A DNA stretch of 64,000 bases from Roseisolibacter agri (GCF_030159095.1 NZ_BRXS01000005.1:372001-436000); one strand, 5' to 3'. Shown: positions 8,310 through 17,239, numbered from the stretch's first letter. Notes: a model not told the origin generated them from the letters alone. Program-made: numbers and translations.

Positions 8310-9173
8310 TCAGCGCCGGACCGCGACGACCTCGAGGTACTCGGCGTCGACCTCGGTCGTGGCGCCGGTCGCGCGCTGGTGCTGCGACCAGTGCGCGGTG
8401 AGGTCGGCCATGAAGGGCGCGCGGCGCGCGGGCTCCAGCGCCTCGAGCGTGCGCACCGTCGGGCCGTACGTGGCGCCGAACAGCGCGGCCGTCTCCGCGG
8501 GCACGTGCGGAAAGCGGAACGTCAGCGTGCGCAGCGTCGTCGCGATCTCCCACTGATCCTCACCGAGCAGCGCGCGCACGTGCGTCTCGTCGCCCCACAG
8601 CAGGGGGCTCGGCACGCCGGCCGGCGGCGGGACGACGGCGGCGTGCATCGCGAGCATGCGGCCGGTGAAGCCCGTGCGCGTCCAGTTCGCGAGCGCCAGG
8701 CGGCCACCGCGGCGCGTCACGCGCGCCAGCTCGGCCGCGACGCGCTCGGGGCGCGCGGCGAACATCACGCCGAACATCGACATCACGACGTCGAACCGGC
8801 CGTCCGCGTACGGCAGCGCCTCGGCGTTGCCCTGGTCGAGCGCGATGGTGAGGCGCTCGCCGCGCGCCCACCGCGCGGCGTCGGCGAGCAGCGCGGGCAC
8901 GAGATCGAGCCCCGTGACCGTCGCGCCGGTGCGCGCCGCCGGGATGGTGAGGTTGCCCGAGCCGCACGCGGCGTCGAGCACCACGTCGCCGGTGCGGAGC
9001 GAGCGCCGGGCGACGAACGCGTCGGCCTCGTGGCGGAAGCCGGCGGCGATGCGGTCGTAGTCGCCGGCGCCCCAGATGCGGAGCGAGCGCTCGGTGAGTG
9101 CGTCGGCGTCGTGACGGATGGCGGGCGCCAGGTCGCGCGGCGCGACGCTGCTCGCGGTGGTCGTGTATTCCAT
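8310..9173 (-). CDS. Class I SAM-dependent methyltransferase
   Basis: The protein has 287 residues when started at ATG 9173 (MEYTTTASSVAPRDL), which follows a GGAG site. The Rossmann motif I reads VVLDAACGSGNLTIPAA, followed by the acidic loop GLDLVPALL, motif II (GNAEALPYADGRFDVVMSMFGVMF) and a post-motif strand (RVTRRGGRLALANW). This matches the Methyltransf_11/UbiE-like group acting on small molecules; the substrate cannot be read from sequence. The frame continues upstream to 9365, but that stretch lacks family similarity. It probably heads a transcript that includes the haloperoxidase. Confidence 0.85.
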   Translation of the reverse strand: MEYTTTASSVAPRDLAPAIRHDADALTERSLRIWGAGDYDRIAAGFRHEADAFVARRSLRTGDVVLDAACGSGNLTIPAARTGATVTGLDLVPALLADAARWARGERLTIALDQGNAEALPYADGRFDVVMSMFGVMFAARPERVAAELARVTRRGGRLALANWTRTGFTGRMLAMHAAVVPPPAGVPSPLLWGDETHVRALLGEDQWEIATTLRTLTFRFPHVPAETAALFGATYGPTVRTLEALEPARRAPFMADLTAHWSQHQRATGATTEVDAEYLEVVAVRR

Positions 9174-9242
9174 CGAAGGCTCCAGGTCGCGGAGGTGTGG
9201 TCGAACCGGTGTGCCGCTGTAGGCGCAACCGGTCGCCGGATC

Positions 9243-9276
9243 GAGCCACGTGACTGCTCGGGCGGTCCGTGGCTCG
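9243..9276. repeat. 8-bp inverted repeat in a divergent intergenic region
   Basis: The arms CGAGCCAC (9242-9249) and GTGGCTCG (9269-9276) flank 19 bases between the methyltransferase (minus) and DUF3455 (plus) genes. It could be a regulatory dyad or a leader hairpin; nothing decides between them. Confidence 0.3.
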
Positions 9277-9354
9277 TTTCGATGGGATCCCGCGCCTTCC
9301 CGTGTGCCCAGCGACATCGACACGACAGCGACATCACCACACACGGAGGACGGG

Positions 9355-9912
9355 ATGCACAGCACTCGATGGCACCGGACGGCGCACGCGATGCGCGTCG
9401 CCGCGATCGTGGCTTCGGCGGCCGCATGCGGCGGCGAGAGGACGCTCGGCCCGCGCGAGGCGCCGGCCTTCCGCCGGGGCGTGGACCTCGGCGCGTGCGG
9501 GCAGCTGCGTGCGCCCGAGGGGAGCGTGGTCGCCGCGCATCTCTACGCGCGCGGCGTGCAGATCTACCGGTGGAACGGCGCGAGCTGGGCGTTCGAGGGG
9601 CCGTCCGCGGCGCTCTACGCCGACGCGGGGTTCACCGGACAGGTCGGCACCCACTTCGCCGGACCGACCTGGGTGCACGCGGGCGGCAGCACGGTGCGCG
9701 GGGCGTCACCGGTGGCGTGCACGGTGGACGCGGACGCGATCCCCTGGCTGCTGCTGCGCGCCACGCCCGAGTCGCACGCCGGCATCTTCGGCCGCGTGGT
9801 CGCGATCCAGCGCGTCAACACCGTGGGCGGCCGGGCGCCGGGCACGCCGGGCACCGCGCCCGGCGAGGTGCGGCAGGTGCCCTACACGGCGGAGTACTAC
9901 TTCTATCGCTAG
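9355..9912 (+). CDS. DUF3455-family lipoprotein
   Basis: The 185-residue protein starts at ATG 9355 behind a GGAGGA site. A signal peptide ends in a lipobox (VASAAAC, near residue 22). The rest fits DUF3455: PEGSVVAAHLYARGVQIYRWNG, a central GTHFAGPTWVHAGGSTVRG, IPWLLLRAT, and a C-terminal block ending PYTAEYYFYR. The family's function is unknown; members are secreted or envelope proteins in many soil bacteria. The stop codon overlaps the stop of the convergent MarR gene within CTAG at 9909-9912. Confidence 0.85.
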   Translation: MHSTRWHRTAHAMRVAAIVASAAACGGERTLGPREAPAFRRGVDLGACGQLRAPEGSVVAAHLYARGVQIYRWNGASWAFEGPSAALYADAGFTGQVGTHFAGPTWVHAGGSTVRGASPVACTVDADAIPWLLLRATPESHAGIFGRVVAIQRVNTVGGRAPGTPGTAPGEVRQVPYTAEYYFYR

Positions 9913-10463
9913 CCGTCGCCGACCGGACGGGAGCCGCGCTGCTGGGGCTCCCGCCGCGCGCGCTCCAGCAGCGCGACCAGCGTGCGCAGCTCCTCCTCCG
10001 AGAGGTGGCCGAGCTGGCGCGCGTGCATCTCCTGCACGGGGACGTCGAGCGCATCGACGACGCGGCGCCCCTCGTCGGTGATCCGCGCCGTGACCACGCG
10101 CCGGTCGGCGGGGCCGCGCTGCCGCGAGACGAAGCCGCGCGCCTCCATGCGGTCGAGGAGGCGCGTCATATCCGGCTCGCGGCTCACCATCCGCTCGCCG
10201 ATCTCCCCGCTCGGCAGCCCCTGCTCGCCGGCGCCGCGGAGGATGCGCAGCACGTTGTACTGCGGCTGCGTGAGCTCGTGCGGCCGCAGCAGCTCCACCA
10301 GCTCGGCCAGCAGCGCGGTGGAGGTGCGGAGGACGTTCAGGTAGGCCTCGGCTTCGAGGCTCCGGAACGGGCCCGGCTGGCGGATCTGGGCGCGGAGCTC
10401 ACCGACCATGGCGACCGGCTGGGAGTGCGAGGGAAGGGTGGCGTGCGACCGGAACGGTAACAC
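9909..10463 (-). CDS. MarR-family transcriptional regulator
   Basis: The protein has up to 184 residues. The winged-helix core reads LTQPQYNVLRILRGAGEQGLPSGEIGERM, then a recognition helix (MTRLLDRMEARGFVSRQRGPADRRVVTARITDEGRRVV) and a C-terminal dimerisation helix. MarR proteins usually repress detoxification or efflux genes and respond to phenolic or oxidative ligands. GTG 10463 gives the longest form, while ATG 10409 (MVGELRAQIRQPG) is a plausible shorter start; neither has a convincing ribosome site. It converges with the DUF3455 gene, sharing 4 bases, and no clear target gene lies beside it. Confidence 0.88.
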   Translation of the reverse strand: MLPFRSHATLPSHSQPVAMVGELRAQIRQPGPFRSLEAEAYLNVLRTSTALLAELVELLRPHELTQPQYNVLRILRGAGEQGLPSGEIGERMVSREPDMTRLLDRMEARGFVSRQRGPADRRVVTARITDEGRRVVDALDVPVQEMHARQLGHLSEEELRTLVALLERARREPQQRGSRPVGDG

Positions 10464-10554
10464 CGACCCTGACGATGCGCCGCGCCGCCGACATTCCCTG
10501 TCCCGTCATCCGTGACGACGTGCGATGCGCCGGGCGCCGTCATCCCGACGCGTC

Positions 10555-10598
10555 GAGCGGGGCGCGGTGCGGGAGCTCTCCCGCACCGCGCCCCGCTC
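10555..10598. terminator. Perfect 21-bp hairpin after the cupin gene
   Basis: The arms at 10555-10575 and 10578-10598 are exact reverse complements of 21 bases separated by CT, so the real loop must open a few pairs. It begins 18 bases past the cupin stop codon on the minus strand and ends before the MarR gene, fitting a strong intrinsic terminator or RNA-stabilising hairpin. No T-run is seen. Confidence 0.7.
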
Positions 10599-10616
10599 CT
10601 CGTTCCGCTCCGCGCT

Positions 10617-11183
10617 TCAGCAGCCCGGATTGCTCGCCACGACCAGCGGCGACTGCCCGACCGGCACGTCGAGGTAGGTCACGTACAGCACCATCTCGAC
10701 GTTCCCGCCGTTGAAGGCCGTGTGCACGTGCCCCTGCCCGGAGTCCATGAACGAGGTCCCCGCCGGATAGGTGTGCGCCTCGCACCCCTCACTGTCGACG
10801 ACCGTGAGGGCGCCCGCCGCGACCGTGACGAGGGCCGGTCCCGGATGCGTGTGCCACGGCAGGGCGCCGCCCGGCGCGATGGTGATGCGCGCCATCACCA
10901 TCTGCGTCGGGTCGTCGACGTGGACGACCCGCGTCGCCGTGTGGTGCTTGATCCGGAAGGTCGCGTCGATGGCGTCGACGAAGCTGCCGCGCGCCAGCAC
11001 CGTGGAGACGAAGCCGTTCGGCGCCGGGATCACGACCGGATCCGCCGCGGACCGACTCGCGCTGCGCGCCGCCGACGGGGCGAGCGGCGGCGCCGGCGCG
11101 GTGGGCGCGTCCGCGGCCGCGTCGCGGCAGGAGACGGCGGCAGCGGCGAGGAGCGGCAGGGGCAGGAAGCGGGCGATGCGCAT
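10617..11183 (-). CDS. Cupin-domain lipoprotein
   Basis: The 188-residue protein starts at ATG 11183 with AGAGGTG upstream. The signal sequence (LPLPLLAAAAVSC) ends at a possible lipobox Cys, followed by a Pro/Ala-rich linker. The cupin barrel carries motif 1, ITIAPGGALPWHTHPGPALVTVAAG, with the metal-binding His residues, and motif 2 around YPAGTSFMDSGQGHVHTAFN. It is probably a periplasmic or surface metal-binding cupin; its reaction is unknown. It diverges from the ECF sigma gene at 11330 across 146 bp, and a strong hairpin closes its transcript. Confidence 0.85.
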   Translation of the reverse strand: MRIARFLPLPLLAAAAVSCRDAAADAPTAPAPPLAPSAARSASRSAADPVVIPAPNGFVSTVLARGSFVDAIDATFRIKHHTATRVVHVDDPTQMVMARITIAPGGALPWHTHPGPALVTVAAGALTVVDSEGCEAHTYPAGTSFMDSGQGHVHTAFNGGNVEMVLYVTYLDVPVGQSPLVVASNPGC

Positions 11184-11329
11184 GGAGCACCTCTGTTGTG
11201 GGGAAGGCGACCGGGCGCGGTGGTCCTCGGGCGCCGGCCGGTCGATGCGACGTAGAAGCGGGAAACCGCCCCTGGATCGGCTCACGGCGCTCTTCCGCCC
11301 CCTGCCGAGGCCGGATATGATCGGCCCGG

Positions 11330-11875
11330 ATGCCCCCCACGTCCGAACCCACGACGCCCCCACCGTCCGGCCGGGCGCTCGACGACCTCTACGCGGCGGT
11401 GTACGCCGAGCTGCGTCGCGTCGCGCATCGCCACCTCGACGGCGAGCGGACGGGGCACACCCTCGGCACGACCGGGCTGGTGCACGAGGCCTATCTCCAG
11501 CTCGCGCGCCTCGAGCACGTCCGGTGGCCGAGCCGCGCGTACGTGCTCGCGGCCGCCTCGCAGGCGATGCGCCGGATCCTGATCGACTACGCGAACGCGC
11601 GCCGCGCACAGAAGCGCGGCGGCGGCGTCGCGACGGTGGCGCTCGACGACGCGGTCGGCATGGCCGTCGCGCGCAGCGACCAGCTGATCGCGCTCGACGA
11701 GGCGCTGGAGCGGCTCGCGGCGCTGCACGAGCGCACGGCGCGCGTGGTGGAGTGCCGCTTCTATGGCGGCATGAGCATCGAGGAGACCGCGGAGGCGCTC
11801 GGCACCTCGCCCGCGACGGTGAAGCGCGAGTGGGCCATCGCCCGCGCCTACCTCAATCGCGAGCTGGCGCAGTGA
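11330..11875 (+). CDS. ECF-type RNA polymerase sigma factor
   Basis: The 181-residue protein is a Sigma70_ECF paralogue of the gene at 6282. Region 2 reads AVYAELRRVAHRHL, LVHEAYLQLARL and AASQAMRRILIDYANARRAQKRGGG. Region 4 reads RVVECRFYGGMSIEETAEALG and TVKREWAIARAYLNREL. Its stop codon overlaps the GTG start of the Ser/Thr kinase behind it (GTGA), so the two are translationally coupled. A TATGAT hexamer at 11316-11321 sits only 9 bases before the ATG; if it is a -10 box the mRNA would be nearly leaderless. GGCCG/CGGCC arms (11309-11313, 11322-11326) surround that hexamer. No anti-sigma factor is adjacent. Confidence 0.9.
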   Translation: MPPTSEPTTPPPSGRALDDLYAAVYAELRRVAHRHLDGERTGHTLGTTGLVHEAYLQLARLEHVRWPSRAYVLAAASQAMRRILIDYANARRAQKRGGGVATVALDDAVGMAVARSDQLIALDEALERLAALHERTARVVECRFYGGMSIEETAEALGTSPATVKREWAIARAYLNRELAQ

Positions 11876-14481
11876 CCTCCGGCGGGACGCGCGGGCGCTG
11901 GGCGCGCGTGGCGGAGATCGTGGGCGCGGCGCTCGAGCACGAGCCATCGTGTCGCGTCGCGTATCTGGACGCGGCCTGCGCCGATGATCCCGGGCTGCGT
12001 CGCGAGGTGGAGTCGCTGCTCGCGGCGCACGACGGCTCCGGCGCGCTCGATCGGCTCGCGGTGGACGTCGCGCCGCTCACCGCGCGGCTGCGTGGCCCCG
12101 GCGCGACGCCCGACGTGCCGGAGCGGGTGGGCCGCTACCGCGTCGGCGCGCGCGTCGCGGGCGGCGGCATGGGCGTGGTGCACCGCGCCATCGACGAGCA
12201 GCTGGGTCGCACCGTCGCGCTCAAGTTCCTGCAGCCGCGCTTCCACGCCGACGACTCGGCGGCCGAGCGGTTCCGCCGCGAGGCGCGCACGGTGGCGGCG
12301 CTCGAGCATCCGAACATCTGCACGGTGCACGAGATCGGCGAGAGCGCGGATGGCCGGCTGTACATCGCGATGCCGCTGTACGACGGCGAGACGCTGCAGG
12401 AGCGCATCGCGCGTGGGCCGCTCCCCGTCGGCGACGCGGTGGCGATCGCCATCCAGATCGCGCGCGGCCTCGCGAAGGCGCACGGCGCGGGCGTGGTGCA
12501 CCGCGACGTGAAGCCGTCGAACGTCTTCCTCACGGCCGACGGGGTCGTGAAGCTGCTCGACTTCGGCATCGCGAAGCTCGCGGACGCGTCGCTGACCGCG
12601 AGCGGCGCCGTGGGGCCGATGGGCACCGTGGCGTACATGAGCCCCGAGCAGGCGCGCGGCGACGCGGTGGACCATCGCTCCGACGTCTGGTCGCTGGGCG
12701 TGGTGCTGTACGAGATGCTCGCGGGGCGGCGGCCGTTCCCGGGCGACGTCGCGAGCGCGGTGCTCGAGCGGATCCAGCAGGGGAGGCACGACCCGCTCGT
12801 CGAGCACCGCCGGGACGTGCCGCCCGCGCTCGCGACGATCGTGGACACCGCGCTCGCGCGGGCGCCCCAGGCGCGCTACCAGTCCGCGCGGGCGATGGAG
12901 CGCGAGCTGCTGGCGCTCGGCCTCGCGACGGGCGAGGCGATGCTCCTGCCGGTGCGCGCGCGACTCCGCCTCTCGCGACGCGCGACGGTCGGCGCGCTCG
13001 CCGCCGTGGTCGCGACGGTCGTCGCGATCGGCACCGCGGTGTCGCTGGAGCGCTCGCCGGCGCCCGTGGAGCGCGCATCGTCGGCGGCGCCGTCGATCGT
13101 CGTGCTGCCGTTCGCCAACATGACGGCGGACGCCGGGAACGAGTACTTCAGCGACGGCATCACCGAGGAGCTCATCACGCAGCTCGCCGCCGTGCCGTCG
13201 CTCAAGGTCATCTCGCGCACCTCGGCGATGCACTACAAGCAGAGCCGCGCGCCGCTGCGGCAGATCGCGGACGAGCTGGGCGTCGCGCACGTGCTCGAAG
13301 GGAGCGTGCGCCGCGACGGCGACCGCGTGCGCATCGCGGTGCAGCTGATCAACGCGCGCACCGATCAGCACCTGTGGTCGCGGAGCTACGATCGGCGGCT
13401 CGTGGACGTCATCACCGTCCAGGAGGCCATCGCGCGCGAGGTCGCCGACGCCCTCGCGCTGACGCTCGCCGCGCCGCGCGCCGCGGCCCCGGCGCGCGGG
13501 ACGCGCGACCCGGGCGCGTACGAGCTGTACCTGCGCGCGCGCTACCACTGGCAGAAGCGCACGCAGGCCGGGCACGAGCAGGCCGTCGCGTACTACCGGC
13601 GCGCGATCGAGCGGGACTCCGGCTACGCCGACGCGTACGCCGGGCTCGCGGTCGTGTACCTCACCGGCTACGCGCAGTACATCCCGGGCTTCGCGGACCG
13701 CGAGGTGGAGACGTACGCGAACCTCAAGTGGGCGGCCGAGCGCGCGGTGGCCCTCGACGACGCCTCGGCGCCGGCGCACCGCGCGCTGGCGATGCTGCGC
13801 TTCTGGCAGCGCGACTGGCCCGCGGCGGAGCGCGAGCTGCAGCGCACGCTCGCGCTCAACCCCGGCGACGAGATGGCGCACAACTGGTACGGCGCGCTGC
13901 TCGGGCTCACGGGGCGCATCGACGAGGCCGTGCGGGAGGCGCGCCGCGCCTACGACCTGGACCCGTTCAACCTCTCGGGCCACACCAACTACGCCGATCA
14001 GCTGGTGCTCGCGCGCGAGTACGACGGCGCCATCGCCGTCGCGCGCGGCGCGCTCGAGATCGATCCGAGCCACCCCTTCTCGCGTCGAGCGCTCGGCATC
14101 CTCCACGCGCTGACGGGGCGGCACGCGGACGCCGAGCGCGAGCTCCGGCGCCTCGTGCAGGCGGCGCCGCTCGTGCCGGACTTCCGGGCGGACCTGGCGT
14201 ACGTCCTGGCCCTCGCCGGCCGTCGCGACGAGGCGCGCCGGATCCTGCACGAGGTCGCGTCGCTCCCCGACGAGCAGCGCCTGCGCAACGCGGCGTTCTC
14301 CATCGGTCGCGCGCACGTCGCGCTCGGCGAGGCGGACACCGCGTTCGCGTGGTTCGAGCGCGCCGACTGGCGCTGGCCGCACCGCGGGAACCGCTACGAC
14401 CCCGGGCTCGATCCCGTGCGCGCCGATCCGCGCTTCGCGCGCCTGAACGCGCGCGTGGACCGCGAGATGGGGCTGCGCTGA
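11872..14481 (+). CDS. Ser/Thr protein kinase with TolB-like and TPR regions
   Basis: The 869-residue protein starts at GTG 11872, overlapping the sigma factor stop. An N-terminal helical extension (residues 8-55, WARVAEIVGAALEHE..REVESLL) matches that of the kinase at 3437. The kinase domain spans about 88-345: VAGGGMGVVH, Lys118 in VALKFL, VVHRDVKPSN, DFGIAK and YMSPEQARG. A membrane helix follows (VGALAAVVATVVAIGTAV, about 370-392). Next is a segment like that of adenylate-cyclase/TolB-type proteins (SIVVLPFANMTADAGNEYFSDGITEEL), then TPR repeats to the end. It is predicted to sense an envelope signal and phosphorylate its sigma factor partner; that link is inferred from gene order. Confidence 0.92.
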   Translation: MTSGGTRGRWARVAEIVGAALEHEPSCRVAYLDAACADDPGLRREVESLLAAHDGSGALDRLAVDVAPLTARLRGPGATPDVPERVGRYRVGARVAGGGMGVVHRAIDEQLGRTVALKFLQPRFHADDSAAERFRREARTVAALEHPNICTVHEIGESADGRLYIAMPLYDGETLQERIARGPLPVGDAVAIAIQIARGLAKAHGAGVVHRDVKPSNVFLTADGVVKLLDFGIAKLADASLTASGAVGPMGTVAYMSPEQARGDAVDHRSDVWSLGVVLYEMLAGRRPFPGDVASAVLERIQQGRHDPLVEHRRDVPPALATIVDTALARAPQARYQSARAMERELLALGLATGEAMLLPVRARLRLSRRATVGALAAVVATVVAIGTAVSLERSPAPVERASSAAPSIVVLPFANMTADAGNEYFSDGITEELITQLAAVPSLKVISRTSAMHYKQSRAPLRQIADELGVAHVLEGSVRRDGDRVRIAVQLINARTDQHLWSRSYDRRLVDVITVQEAIAREVADALALTLAAPRAAAPARGTRDPGAYELYLRARYHWQKRTQAGHEQAVAYYRRAIERDSGYADAYAGLAVVYLTGYAQYIPGFADREVETYANLKWAAERAVALDDASAPAHRALAMLRFWQRDWPAAERELQRTLALNPGDEMAHNWYGALLGLTGRIDEAVREARRAYDLDPFNLSGHTNYADQLVLAREYDGAIAVARGALEIDPSHPFSRRALGILHALTGRHADAERELRRLVQAAPLVPDFRADLAYVLALAGRRDEARRILHEVASLPDEQRLRNAAFSIGRAHVALGEADTAFAWFERADWRWPHRGNRYDPGLDPVRADPRFARLNARVDREMGLR

Positions 14482-14488
14482 CGCGCGG

Positions 14489-15568
14489 TCAGGCGCAGCT
14501 CTGCCCTGCGAGGAACCAGCAGCGCGTGGCCGGCGACGTCTTGAAGAACTGCAGGAGCATCGCGCCCACCTTCTGCCGCGCGCCCTGCGCGGGGTGCGTG
14601 TAGTCCGACGGATTGAAGTCGCCCGGCACCCACGTGAGCCCGTCGGAGCGCGGCTTCGCGCCCGCCGCCCACGGATACGGGCCCCACGCCAGCCAGGGCG
14701 CGACGTTGCCGTCGTGGCGGAGGGTGCCCGTGCGCGCGTCGCCCGCGCGGCCGGCCATCTGCTCGATCTGCGACTGCACGAGCCACTTCACCGCGAAGCC
14801 CGTCTCGTACGCGTACGGCTCGGGGTTCAGCTGCGACGTCGCGTAGCCCGCGTAGATGCGGCTCGTGAGGAAGACCTGGCGGAGGTTCGGGTAGCGCACC
14901 TTCAGCGCGCGCGCGACGTCGCCGAGCTGCCGCTCCAGCACGTACGCATCCGCCGCGCTGTCGGGGAGCGCGACGCGCGGCTGCGAGTTCGCGAGCTTGA
15001 GCCACACGATCTGCACCTGCTGCTCGCTGAGCCCCATCGGCCGCAGCCACGTGTCGCGGATGCGGTCGTAGTCGGGCGCGGTCGGGGACGTCCACGACGG
15101 CGCGGCGCGTCCGCCGAAGGCGCCGTTCACGAGCGCGAGCGTCGTGTGGTTCACCGCCGGATCGGCGTTCGCCTGGCCGACGAAGCTCCACGGCTCGCAC
15201 GAGCCGGGGAGCCCGCCGCCGGAGCAGAACTCCTGCGTCGTGTTCGACATCCCGATCGACAGCAGGACGTAGCGGCCGGTCGGGCTGGGATTGCCCGCGA
15301 CGTCCAGCGGCCGGATGCGCGCCGCGGCGGCCTGGCCGGCGGCGAGGTGCGCGGCGGGGACGTCGTTCGCGCCGTCCGGGTAGAGCCCGCCCTGGAACGA
15401 CAGGTAGCAGCCGGCGCCGAGGTCGTTCAGCGGGACCCTGGTCGTGTCGCGGCGGCCGGCGCAGGCGCTCACGCCCGGGGAGGTCGTGACGTCGGTCGGG
15501 GCGGAGGCCGAGGAGCAGGCGGCCGCCGCGACGGCGGCGATCGGGAGGGCGAGCGAGCGGAGCTTCAT
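14489..15568 (-). CDS. Lipoprotein, possibly SGNH/GDSL-like; function unknown
   Basis: The 359-residue protein has a signal peptide ending in a good lipobox (AAVAAAACSS, Cys18). I do not recognise the family with certainty. The strand-turn LLSIGMSNT, the later SRIYAGY block and a C-terminal DYTHPAQGARQKVG are laid out like the Ser and Asp-x-x-His elements of SGNH hydrolases. A surface esterase or glycan deacetylase is therefore possible. Paired cysteines (CSGGGLPGSC, CWFLAGQSC) suggest disulfides and export. It ends 7 bp from the convergent kinase gene and diverges from a Big-domain lipoprotein. Confidence 0.7.
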   Translation of the reverse strand: MKLRSLALPIAAVAAAACSSASAPTDVTTSPGVSACAGRRDTTRVPLNDLGAGCYLSFQGGLYPDGANDVPAAHLAAGQAAAARIRPLDVAGNPSPTGRYVLLSIGMSNTTQEFCSGGGLPGSCEPWSFVGQANADPAVNHTTLALVNGAFGGRAAPSWTSPTAPDYDRIRDTWLRPMGLSEQQVQIVWLKLANSQPRVALPDSAADAYVLERQLGDVARALKVRYPNLRQVFLTSRIYAGYATSQLNPEPYAYETGFAVKWLVQSQIEQMAGRAGDARTGTLRHDGNVAPWLAWGPYPWAAGAKPRSDGLTWVPGDFNPSDYTHPAQGARQKVGAMLLQFFKTSPATRCWFLAGQSCA

Positions 15569-15700
15569 CCGGGGGCGCGAGCAGGGAGCGGCGTGGTGAT
15601 CCGTGGCGCCACAGACGCCCGGCGGCCGGCCGCGTTAACGCCGCCGCGGACTCTGGGGCGTTTCCCGGGTGCAGGCGGAATCGTCCCTTCGCGTGGTCGA

Positions 15701-15721
15701 GCCCGCCACTCCTCGGCGGGC
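15701..15721. repeat. 7-bp hairpin upstream of the Big-domain lipoprotein
   Basis: GCCCGCC and GGCGGGC are separated by seven bases, ending 39 bases before the ATG at 15761. It may fold in the mRNA leader or mark an operator. A GCGTTAACGC palindrome also lies in this divergent region at 15632-15641. Confidence 0.3.
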
Positions 15722-15760
15722 ACGGGCTGGACCCCCGTTCGCTCTCCTCGCTCCCACGTC

Positions 15761-17239
15761 ATGCGCACATCTCCGACCTGGCCCCTGCTGCAGCGCGTCG
15801 TTCTCCTGGCCGGTGCCGCGGCGCTCGCGGCGACCACCGCGTGCTCGGGCGGGGGCGGCGACGCGCCGCTCGGCCCCGAGCAGGCCACGGCCAGCTTCAC
15901 CGCGAGCAGCGCGGCGCAGGTCAGCGGTACCGTGGCCACCACGGTCTCCCCGGCGCCCAGCGTGAAGGCGACCGACGCTGGCGGCCGACCCGTCGCGGGG
16001 CTCCCCGTGACGTTCACGGTCACCGGCGGCGGCGCGATCGGCCGCACGAGCGCCACCACCGACGCCAGCGGCACCGCCAGCGTGGGGAGCTGGACCCTCG
16101 GCACCGGCGCGGGCGCGCAGACCGTCGTCGCCACGGCGGGCGCGCGCACGGTGACCTTCACGGCGAGCGCCACCGCGGCCGCCGCGGCGAGCATCACCGC
16201 CGTCGCCGGCGCGACCAACGACGCCCTGACCGGCGCCGCCGTCGCGAGCCGCCCCGCGGTGCAGGTGAAGGACCAGTACGGCAACCCGGTCGCGGGCGTG
16301 ACGGTCAGCTTCGCGGTCGCCACCGGCGGGGGCACGGTCAGCGGCGCCACGGCCACCACCGACGCGACCGGCACCGCCACCGTCGGCGGCTGGACCCTCG
16401 GCGTCGAGCCGGGGGCGCAGACGCTGCGCGCCAGCGCAGGCACGCTCGCGACGACGTTCAGCGCGACCGGCGCGCTGCCGACCGGCTGCACCGCCGCCCC
16501 GTACGTCGTCGGCGCGCGGATCCCGGGCGCCTGGGCCGCGGGCGACTGCGCCTCGCCCGGCGCGCGCGGCGTGTTCGATCCCGTCGGCGCGCTCTACGAC
16601 CAGTACGAGCTGACCCTCGCCGCGCAGCAGACGATCGCGTTCCGGCTGGCGGCGTCCGGGTCGCGCACGCTGCGCATCCGCCGGAAGAGCGGGGCGAACG
16701 ACTACGTCACGCTCTCCCTCGGCGGCCCCTTCATCACCACGGTCGGGGACACGCTCGTCCAGCGCGTCGTGCTCGCCCCCGACACCTACGTCGTCGAGGT
16801 GCAGGCGGGCGCCGCCGGCGCGACGGGCGGCTACACGCTGCAGTCCACGGTCGAGTCCAACACCGACGTCGTCTGCCGCCCCCAGCTGCAGGCCACCCTC
16901 GGCGTCACGATCGCCAGCGCGCTCGATCCGGCGAAGGACTGTGAGAGCCCCGTCGTGGCCGGCACCTACGAGGACTGGATCGTGCTCCCGCTCCGCACCG
17001 GCGACCGGGTCCGCGTCACCCTCACCACGACCACGATGCCTCCGGGCCTCGTGCTGCGCGACGACCGGCTCGGCCCGGCGTCTCCCACGCTCAAGGTCGC
17101 CTCGAGCACCACGCCCGGTACGGTGACGCTCGACTGGACGGCCACCTTTGACAGCTACCACGAGGTCGTCGTCTTCAAGAACGGCGGCCCGAGCGCTCCC
17201 TACGGCGCATACACGCTGAAGATCGAGCGCGTGCCGTAG
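15761..17239 (+). CDS. Secreted Big-1 (Ig-like) domain lipoprotein
   Basis: The 492-residue protein begins MRTSPTWPLLQRVVLLAG, with a hydrophobic signal and a probable lipid-attachment Cys in LAATTACSGGGGD. The lipobox is imperfect. Two bacterial Ig-like (Big_1) repeats span about residues 45-135 and 140-235, each with the pattern P-V-x-G-x-P/T-V-x-F ... TDAxGTAxVGxWTLG. The C-terminal half is a pair of related beta-sandwich modules (DQYELTLAAQQTIAFRL, EDWIVLPLRTGDRVRVTL), each closing with a Tyr-Thr-Leu strand like pre-peptidase C-terminal domains. It is likely a surface adhesion or structural protein. The start lacks a clear ribosome site. Confidence 0.8.
   Translation: MRTSPTWPLLQRVVLLAGAAALAATTACSGGGGDAPLGPEQATASFTASSAAQVSGTVATTVSPAPSVKATDAGGRPVAGLPVTFTVTGGGAIGRTSATTDASGTASVGSWTLGTGAGAQTVVATAGARTVTFTASATAAAAASITAVAGATNDALTGAAVASRPAVQVKDQYGNPVAGVTVSFAVATGGGTVSGATATTDATGTATVGGWTLGVEPGAQTLRASAGTLATTFSATGALPTGCTAAPYVVGARIPGAWAAGDCASPGARGVFDPVGALYDQYELTLAAQQTIAFRLAASGSRTLRIRRKSGANDYVTLSLGGPFITTVGDTLVQRVVLAPDTYVVEVQAGAAGATGGYTLQSTVESNTDVVCRPQLQATLGVTIASALDPAKDCESPVVAGTYEDWIVLPLRTGDRVRVTLTTTTMPPGLVLRDDRLGPASPTLKVASSTTPGTVTLDWTATFDSYHEVVVFKNGGPSAPYGAYTLKIERVP

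Noticed and set aside
10771-11871. Upstream extension of the second Ser/Thr kinase frame.
   Set aside because: It covers the cupin and sigma factor genes in the wrong frame; the GTG at 11872 overlapping the sigma stop is the natural start.
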